Shown piece by piece: positions 59,088 to 64,000 of a stretch of 64,000 bases of DNA (within the stretch, counting starts at the first letter, position 1; every line of letters starts with the position of its first letter). The translations under genes and the position numbers were made by a program. A model generated the notes under the pieces. The model saw nothing but the letters and a program-made list of their open reading frames with translations, did no database searches and was not told where the DNA came from. Source of the DNA: JAQBQH01 sp035607415 (lineage in GTDB: Bacteria > Myxococcota_A > Polyangia > Palsa-1104); contig DATNAQ010000173.1 of assembly GCA_035607415.1 (NCBI GenBank), positions 22,842 through 86,841 of the forward strand. Direction: 5' to 3'.

Positions 59088-62075
59088 CTACTGGAGGTCG
59101 ATGCGTTCGACGCCCCAATAGCCCGACGAGAGGAAGAGCGCGGAATCCTGCCGCGAAATGGCGTTGGTCCACCAGCCGCGGGTGCGCGCGAACTGGCGGA
59201 ACTGGGGCGCCGCGCCGTCGGCGAGCTGGTAGATGTCGACGCCGTTCGGGCCCCAGCCGGAGCTGACGATGGCGCGATCGCCCTGGACGTCGAGGAGCCA
59301 GCCCCAGCCCGCCTGCGCCGTCGACGCGCGATCGACCGGCGAGCGCGGATCGGTGAGATCGAGCGCGTGCAGCTTCACGTGGGTCGAGTCGTAGCCGTAG
59401 CCGTTGGCGGTGTACTCCTCGGCGGACATGTACGCGCGATCGCCGCGCACGAAGGTCGAGCCGACCCAGCCGTCGATCGTCGTCTTCGAGAGCAGCTCGG
59501 CCTTGTTGTTGCCGTGCACGCGCAGGACGTCGAAGTCGTTCTTGGCGACGTCGCCGTCCCAGCGATAGTCGATGGTGTAGAGCAGAGACGGATCGGAGTC
59601 GCTGCCGCCGACGACGAGGCCGGGCACGTTGATCTTGGCTTCGATGCGCGGGTGGCTGCGATCGGAGAGATCGATGCGATCGGCGTAGTACTTGACGGTC
59701 CACTGATTGAAGGGGCCGTTCGTCGGGTGATAGAGCCACTCGTAGTGCGTGGTGTAGAGCGTCGAGCCGACGACCCGCATGTTGCCCCACCAGGCGTCGG
59801 GATCGTCGGTGATGAGCGTCGAGGCGACGCTCGGTGAGTCGGGGTTCGCGAGATCGACGACGTAGAGGTAGCTGTTGCTGTCGACGTAGCGGCCGTTGCC
59901 GTCGTAGACCGGCTCCCAGCGACGGAAGGCGAGGGCGTCGTCGTTGACCTGCACGGCTTCGGCGCCGTCGTACCAGTCCCACCACCAGAAGCCGTACCAG
60001 CCCCACCAGTAGTAGCCCCACGGATCGTTCGGCAGGCGCACGGTGCCGCGCTGGACGGCGTTGCCGTTCGACAGATCGACGACCGAGATCTGCTCGGCGC
60101 GCTGATAGCAGCCCGAGCCCGACGGGGCGCCGGGGCAGGGCGTGTCGAGGCGGACGTTGGTGACGACGTAGGCGAGGTCGCCGTTGCGGAAGACGCGCGC
60201 GTTGGTGCCCTCGACGTTGAGCGACGGGATGGCGCCGGCGTCGGTCGACTCCTCGGCGTTGGCGACGGGCAGGACGCGCACTTCGGACGCGGTGACGTCG
60301 TTGTCCCACCAGTCGCTCGATATTTCCGCGATGGTGGCGCCGCCCGGCTGCGCGGCGATGACGTTGCGCGCCAGCGTCAGCGACGCGGTCACCGTCGGGG
60401 CGTCGTGGTTCGAGTAGTCGACGACCGAGAGCGCCAGATCCGAGAGCGACACGAGGCGGCTGGTGGCGCCGCTGCCGACGAAGATGCCGCGCTCGACCCA
60501 GCCCTTGGTCTTGGCGGCGCCGGCGGTGCGCTCGGAGGTCGGCGTGAACTCGATGAGCTGCAGGCCGTTGTTGTAGCTCTGCGCGTCGTAGCTCCAGCCG
60601 CTGAACGGCAGCACCACGAGGCCCTGCGTCGCATCCATGGTGAACGCCTTGAAGGTGCCGGCGGCGGGCGTCCACGCCCAGCCGCTGCCGAACGTCGACG
60701 TGCCGAGGAGCGCGGGCGCGTTCGGGTTGGTGACGTCGAGGTACTTGAGCGAGACCGCTTCGCCCGTCGTCGTCGACGAGGTGTCGGCGCCGAGCGCGAA
60801 CAGGCGCGACATCGGCGCGGGCAGGATGTTCCACACCGAGCCGGGGATGGTGGTCGCGCCGGCGAGCTTCGGCGCCGTCGGATCGGTGGTGTCGTAGACC
60901 TGAAGCGGCGTGCCCGAGCCGTCGCCGTAGGAGTAGTTGTCGGGCGAGAGATAGAGGCGGTTGGTGTCGAAGCGCGCGGCGACGCTCCAGCCCGTCGACG
61001 GGATGGCGAGCTTGGAGGCCAGCGCCGGCGCGTCGGGGTTGGTGAAGTCGACGATGTCGAGGATGTAGCCGGAGCCGTCGCAGCCGTATTGTCCGCCGGC
61101 GCAGCCGATCACGTGCGCGGTCTTGCCGTCGGCGAAGTCGAGGTTCCAGCGGCCGTTGTCGGCGCCCCAGCCCTGGGCGCGGCCGTCGACGGTGATCTTG
61201 CCGCGCTGCACGATGCTGCCGGCGGGATCGCTGATGTCGAGATAGAGGAGCTCGGTCTGCGCCGACTGCGTGCCCGGATCATGCGCCAGCAAGATAGATT
61301 GGGGCGTGACGTTGAAGATGCCGCTGTAGCCGGGGAAGGCGACCTTGCCGACGGCGCTGATCACGTTGTTGGCGAAGCTCACCGACGAGACGACCACGGT
61401 CTCGGTGGTCGTCGTCGAGCCGGGCGAGACGGTGCCCGTCGAGGCGCCGGCACCGCCGGAGGTTACGGCGTCGACGCCCCAGCCGTAGACCCAGTTGTAG
61501 TCTTCGCTGACGGCGTAGAGCACGTCGCCGACGACGCGCGTGTCGCGCACCCAGCCGCCGAGCTTGGCTTCGCCGAGGACCTTGATGTTGGTCGGGTCGG
61601 TGGCGTCGAGCCCGCGGACGATCGAGCCGTGGAACGGCGTGCCGTCGTCCATCTGGCCGTACCAGTCGGCGACGACGATGACGGCGATGCCGTTGCGCAC
61701 CAGCATCTCGACGGGCGAGCCGTAGATGGCGCTGCGGCCGAGGAGCTTCGGATGATCGACGTCGCTGACGTCGAAGACCATGAGGCCGCGGTAGCCGTTC
61801 AAATAGTAGAGGCGCGTGCCTTCGAGGCGATAGAGGTCGGTCTCTTCGACCGTGCGGTTGACGGTGGTGTTGCTGCCGGGGTTCTGCGCCGGCGTGCCCC
61901 CCGCGCCGCCGCCGCCGGCACCGTTGGCGTCACCCGCGGTGGCGCCGCCGCCCGACGAGGTGCCGGCCATCGGCGCGGAGACGAAGTCGGTCTGGCCGAC
62001 GATGCGGTCGTTGGGGTTGGAGCTGCAGGCCGCCACCGCGGTGGCGAATCCGAGAACATAGGCTAGACGCGTCAT
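59088..62075 (-). CDS. Large secreted beta-propeller lipoprotein
   Basis: 995 residues from ATG 62075 (GAGGAG upstream). Signal MTRLAYVLGFATAVAAC with lipobox-like VAAC, then a Gly/Ala-rich spacer. The body consists of repeated blades of the LVIVD/DUF-type propeller: RLYYLNGYRGLMVFDVSDVDHPKLLG, GDVLYAVSEDYNWVYGWG, LLYLDISDPAGSIVQRG, SYLYVVDLANPDSPSVASTL, STLYTTHYEWLYHP and HVKLHALDLTDPRSPVDRAS. Probably surface-exposed. A Trp/Tyr cluster, WGYYWWGWYGFWWWDWY at about residues 685-701, is highly unusual. Function unknown. Confidence 0.82.
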   Translation of the reverse strand: MTRLAYVLGFATAVAACSSNPNDRIVGQTDFVSAPMAGTSSGGGATAGDANGAGGGGAGGTPAQNPGSNTTVNRTVEETDLYRLEGTRLYYLNGYRGLMVFDVSDVDHPKLLGRSAIYGSPVEMLVRNGIAVIVVADWYGQMDDGTPFHGSIVRGLDATDPTNIKVLGEAKLGGWVRDTRVVGDVLYAVSEDYNWVYGWGVDAVTSGGAGASTGTVSPGSTTTTETVVVSSVSFANNVISAVGKVAFPGYSGIFNVTPQSILLAHDPGTQSAQTELLYLDISDPAGSIVQRGKITVDGRAQGWGADNGRWNLDFADGKTAHVIGCAGGQYGCDGSGYILDIVDFTNPDAPALASKLAIPSTGWSVAARFDTNRLYLSPDNYSYGDGSGTPLQVYDTTDPTAPKLAGATTIPGSVWNILPAPMSRLFALGADTSSTTTGEAVSLKYLDVTNPNAPALLGTSTFGSGWAWTPAAGTFKAFTMDATQGLVVLPFSGWSYDAQSYNNGLQLIEFTPTSERTAGAAKTKGWVERGIFVGSGATSRLVSLSDLALSVVDYSNHDAPTVTASLTLARNVIAAQPGGATIAEISSDWWDNDVTASEVRVLPVANAEESTDAGAIPSLNVEGTNARVFRNGDLAYVVTNVRLDTPCPGAPSGSGCYQRAEQISVVDLSNGNAVQRGTVRLPNDPWGYYWWGWYGFWWWDWYDGAEAVQVNDDALAFRRWEPVYDGNGRYVDSNSYLYVVDLANPDSPSVASTLITDDPDAWWGNMRVVGSTLYTTHYEWLYHPTNGPFNQWTVKYYADRIDLSDRSHPRIEAKINVPGLVVGGSDSDPSLLYTIDYRWDGDVAKNDFDVLRVHGNNKAELLSKTTIDGWVGSTFVRGDRAYMSAEEYTANGYGYDSTHVKLHALDLTDPRSPVDRASTAQAGWGWLLDVQGDRAIVSSGWGPNGVDIYQLADGAAPQFRQFARTRGWWTNAISRQDSALFLSSGYWGVERIDLQ

Positions 62076-62223
62076 GCGGGTCTCCTCGGCGTGGACCATT
62101 CGCAAGGGCGATGCCAGCCGGAACCCCGCGAAATCGCGCGCGCGGCCCTCAGATTTTCGGCGCCCGGCCTCTCAGATATGTAAGTGCACGTCACGCCGAA
62201 GCCTCCAGAGCCGTCTACGATGC
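62076..62223. other. Divergent intergenic region
   Basis: 148 bases between the propeller lipoprotein and the ECF sigma factor gene. No convincing promoter or palindrome. ECF41 factors usually read their own promoter; a -35/-10 pair was not recognised. Confidence 0.35.
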
Positions 62224-63114
62224 ATGAGGATGGATCGTACCAGCGAAGCCGACTTCGAGGCGCATCGCGCGGCGCTGCTCGCGCTCGCCTATCGCATGCT
62301 CGGCGATCTGGCGCGCGCCGAGGACATGGTGCAGGAGGCGTGGCTGCGCTGGCAGGCGCGGCGCGCCGCGGTCGAGTCGCCGCGCGCGTACCTCATCACC
62401 ATCGTCACGCGCCTGTGTCTCGATGAGCTCGGCTCGCCGCGTGCGCGCAAGGAGGAGAGCCGCGCCGATCGGCTGCCGGAGCCGGTGGATCTGAACGAGA
62501 GCGGGCTCGATCGGCTGGAGCTGCTCGATCAGGTGTCGATGGCGTTCCTGGTCGTGCTGCAGCGGCTGACGCCGGCGGAGCGCGCGGTCTTCCTGCTGCA
62601 CGAGGTGTTCGAGATGCGGCATGACGAGATCGCGCCGCTCGTCGGCAAGTCGGACGCGGCGTGCCGGCAGCTGTTGTCGCGCGCGCGCGGGCACGTGGCG
62701 GCCGAGCGGCGCGTGTTGCAGGGGCGGCCCGAGGATCATCGTCGGCTGCTGCGCGCGTTCGTGGGCGCGATCAGCGGTGGCGATCCGGCGCCGCTCGTCG
62801 AGCTCCTGGCCGAGGATGTCGTGCTGATCGGCGACGGCGGACAGGGCGAGCGGCGCTACGGCAAGATTCGCAAGGTGGGCCGGCCGGTCGTGGGCAAGAC
62901 GCGGGTGGCGGCGCTCATCCGCGCCATCGGCGCGCAACCGGCGCCCGACGTCGTCGTCGAGGAGCGGGTGCTCAACGGGCAGCCGGCGATCGTGCTGTTT
63001 CAGGCGGGCGAGGCGGTGCTGGCGATCCTCGTCGCCGTCGCCGACGGGCGGATCCGCCAGCTGTTCCTGCACGCCGATCCCGAGCGGCTCAGGCGCCTGC
63101 AGCCGCTCCACTGA
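62224..63114 (+). CDS. ECF sigma factor with SnoaL-like C-terminal domain (ECF41/SigJ type)
   Basis: 296 residues (ATG 62230 is an alternative). Sigma-70 region 2: HRAALLALAYRMLGDLARAEDMVQEAWLRWQ; region 4: LQRLTPAERAVFLLHEVFEMRHDEIAPLVGKSDAACRQLLSRARGHV. The C-terminal ~125 residues have the SnoaL-like domain, with DGGQGER standing for the DGGG motif and LHADPERLRRL for NPDKL. The linker has LPEPVD, matching WLPEP. These are the regulatory motifs of ECF41, which acts without an anti-sigma factor. Targets are usually next door; here the convergent isochorismatase-like and membrane-protein pair are the candidates. Confidence 0.9.
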   Translation: MRMDRTSEADFEAHRAALLALAYRMLGDLARAEDMVQEAWLRWQARRAAVESPRAYLITIVTRLCLDELGSPRARKEESRADRLPEPVDLNESGLDRLELLDQVSMAFLVVLQRLTPAERAVFLLHEVFEMRHDEIAPLVGKSDAACRQLLSRARGHVAAERRVLQGRPEDHRRLLRAFVGAISGGDPAPLVELLAEDVVLIGDGGQGERRYGKIRKVGRPVVGKTRVAALIRAIGAQPAPDVVVEERVLNGQPAIVLFQAGEAVLAILVAVADGRIRQLFLHADPERLRRLQPLH

Positions 63115-63685
63115 AGGCGGCGGCCGCTTCGCTGGCGACGACGACGACGGCCTGGCGCGCGAGGACCTTTTCGGTGAGCACGCGGTGCACCTCGTCGTCG
63201 GGGTCGGCGCAGCAGTCTTTGACGATGACGAGGCGATGGTCGGCGTCGGCGGCGTGGCGCGTCGTCGAGAGCACGACGCCGCTGGTGGAGATGCCGGACA
63301 GGACGAGCGTGTCGATGCCCTTGGCGCGCAGGATCATGTCGAGGTCGGTGCCGGCGAACGCGCTCACGCGATGCTTGATGACGATGATGTCGCCGTGCTC
63401 GGGGCGCAGCGCGGGCACGACGTCGCTGCCGGGCGGCGCGGTGAGCTGGAAGCGGCCGGTCCTGGCGATGGCGGCGAAGCGCTCGTTGCGCGCGTTGGCT
63501 TCCGGGTAGCCGGGGCGGAAGCCGACGACGACGTAGAAGATCGGAATCTGCGCGGCGCGCGCGGCGGCGATGAGCCCGGCGGTGCGCTCGACGACGGGCG
63601 CGGCGGCGTCGCCGAGCATGGCGACGATGTCGTTCTGGAAGTCCATCACGCACAGCGCGGTGCGGCCCGGCTCGATGGCGATCAT
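63089..63685 (-). CDS. Isochorismatase-family hydrolase lacking the usual Cys nucleophile
   Basis: 198 residues. Family fold: LCVMDFQNDIVAM with Asp15, IIVIKHRVSAFAGTDLDMIL with the catalytic-type Lys, and DTLVLSGISTSGVVLSTTRHAADADHRLVIVKDCCAD. The expected Cys of the TxxCV loop is replaced (TSGVV). Such TSGVV members form a recognised branch often annotated as cysteine hydrolases, but with no Cys the chemistry is in doubt. Convergently overlaps the sigma factor gene by 26 bases. The membrane-protein stop overlaps its ATG (ATGA), so the two are cotranscribed. Confidence 0.88.
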   Translation of the reverse strand: MIAIEPGRTALCVMDFQNDIVAMLGDAAAPVVERTAGLIAAARAAQIPIFYVVVGFRPGYPEANARNERFAAIARTGRFQLTAPPGSDVVPALRPEHGDIIVIKHRVSAFAGTDLDMILRAKGIDTLVLSGISTSGVVLSTTRHAADADHRLVIVKDCCADPDDEVHRVLTEKVLARQAVVVVASEAAAAFSGAAAGA

Positions 63686-63996
63686 GCGTGGCTCTTTGAT
63701 GCGCGGACCTTGGCGAAGTGGGTGGCGTTGCCGGTGCCCATGAGGAGCACGCCGACGGCGACGAGGAGCCAGCCGATGCGGCTCACCGGCGCGAACCTGG
63801 TGAGGAGCACGGCGCCGCCGACGAGGTTGGCGAAGCCCCAGTAGACGTTGACGAGGGCCGACGATTCGCCGACGCCGGGCGGCTTGGCGAAGGGCGACTG
63901 GAACGGCGCGCCCGAGAGGCCGTGCACGAAGTGAGGGATGCCGTTGGTCAGCAGCACGCCGCTCAGAAACTGCAGAAGGTAGTGGTACCAGGGCAT
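63682..63996 (-). CDS. Small membrane protein, probably DoxX-like or unknown
   Basis: 104 residues with three hydrophobic segments: LLQFLSGVLLTNGIPHFVHGLSG, SALVNVYWGFANLVGGAVLLT and IGWLLVAVGVLLMGTGNATHF. The TNGIPHFVHGLSGAPFQSPFAKPPGVGESS block is a conserved signature of a small uncharacterised proteobacterial family. Complete at both ends; its promoter lies outside the window. Overlaps the isochorismatase-like gene by four bases. Confidence 0.7.
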   Translation of the reverse strand: MPWYHYLLQFLSGVLLTNGIPHFVHGLSGAPFQSPFAKPPGVGESSALVNVYWGFANLVGGAVLLTRFAPVSRIGWLLVAVGVLLMGTGNATHFAKVRASKSHA

Positions 63997-64000
63997 CCCG

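Overview
The window is very GC-rich with an equally strong GC bias at third codon positions. It carries gene families typical of Myxococcota and their deltaproteobacterial relatives: a Roadblock/LC7 protein, PilZ-receiver proteins, a DUF2378-type protein, a CheA-receiver hybrid, a CheR-TPR protein, transmembrane Hanks-type kinases and many lipoproteins. I infer a myxobacterium-like organism; no rRNA, tRNA or CRISPR array was seen to test this. Coding is dense, with many 4-base start/stop overlaps (ATGA, GTGA), and about 60 genes can be supported. || 1-2.08 kb: the 3' end of a membrane cytochrome, a MITE-like inverted-repeat element that supplies its stop codon, a Roadblock protein and a decayed methyltransferase pseudogene. 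|| 2.08-21.9 kb: a signalling island. Two operons diverge from an AT-rich region at 6098-6309. The minus operon encodes a TonB-dependent receptor, a YfiR-like periplasmic protein, a PilZ-REC-REC protein and an HPt protein. The plus operon encodes two lipoproteins, a receiver, a chemoreceptor, a CheA-REC kinase, CheR-TPR and CheB. Two CheW genes converge on cheB. After a phosphatase-like lipoprotein come a sigma-54-type activator with a degenerate receiver, a second REC / PilZ-REC / REC / HPt operon that is paralogous to the first, and a histidine kinase with a receiver. The same TGC-N11-GCA dyad lies in three intergenic regions of the island, which suggests one regulon. || 22.2-25.5 kb: a small membrane protein, an MgtC-family protein, a quinone oxidoreductase with a palindromic operator, and a metallo-beta-lactamase-fold lipoprotein. 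|| 24.3-40.8 kb: a cobalamin region on the minus strand. A cobalamin riboswitch (about 40655-40810) precedes a BtuB-like TonB receptor and a BtuG-like beta-propeller lipoprotein. With only short gaps these are followed by three B12-dependent acyl-CoA mutases (MeaA/ethylmalonyl-CoA mutase type, IcmF, MutA+MutB). Each mutase has its own MeaB-type GTPase, separate or fused. A BtuF-like protein and the MBL protein close the run. || 40.9-64 kb: a mixed region. It holds a ferritin-like diiron protein, a zinc-protease-like lipoprotein, cysDN with a degenerate APS-kinase tail, a GAF-GAF-PAS histidine kinase, propeller proteins, a 2-hydroxyacid dehydrogenase, a di-heme peroxidase-like lipoprotein, a transmembrane pseudokinase, a Rieske oxygenase with its TetR regulator and tandem operators, a 995-residue propeller lipoprotein, an ECF41-like sigma factor, an isochorismatase-like protein and a small membrane protein.
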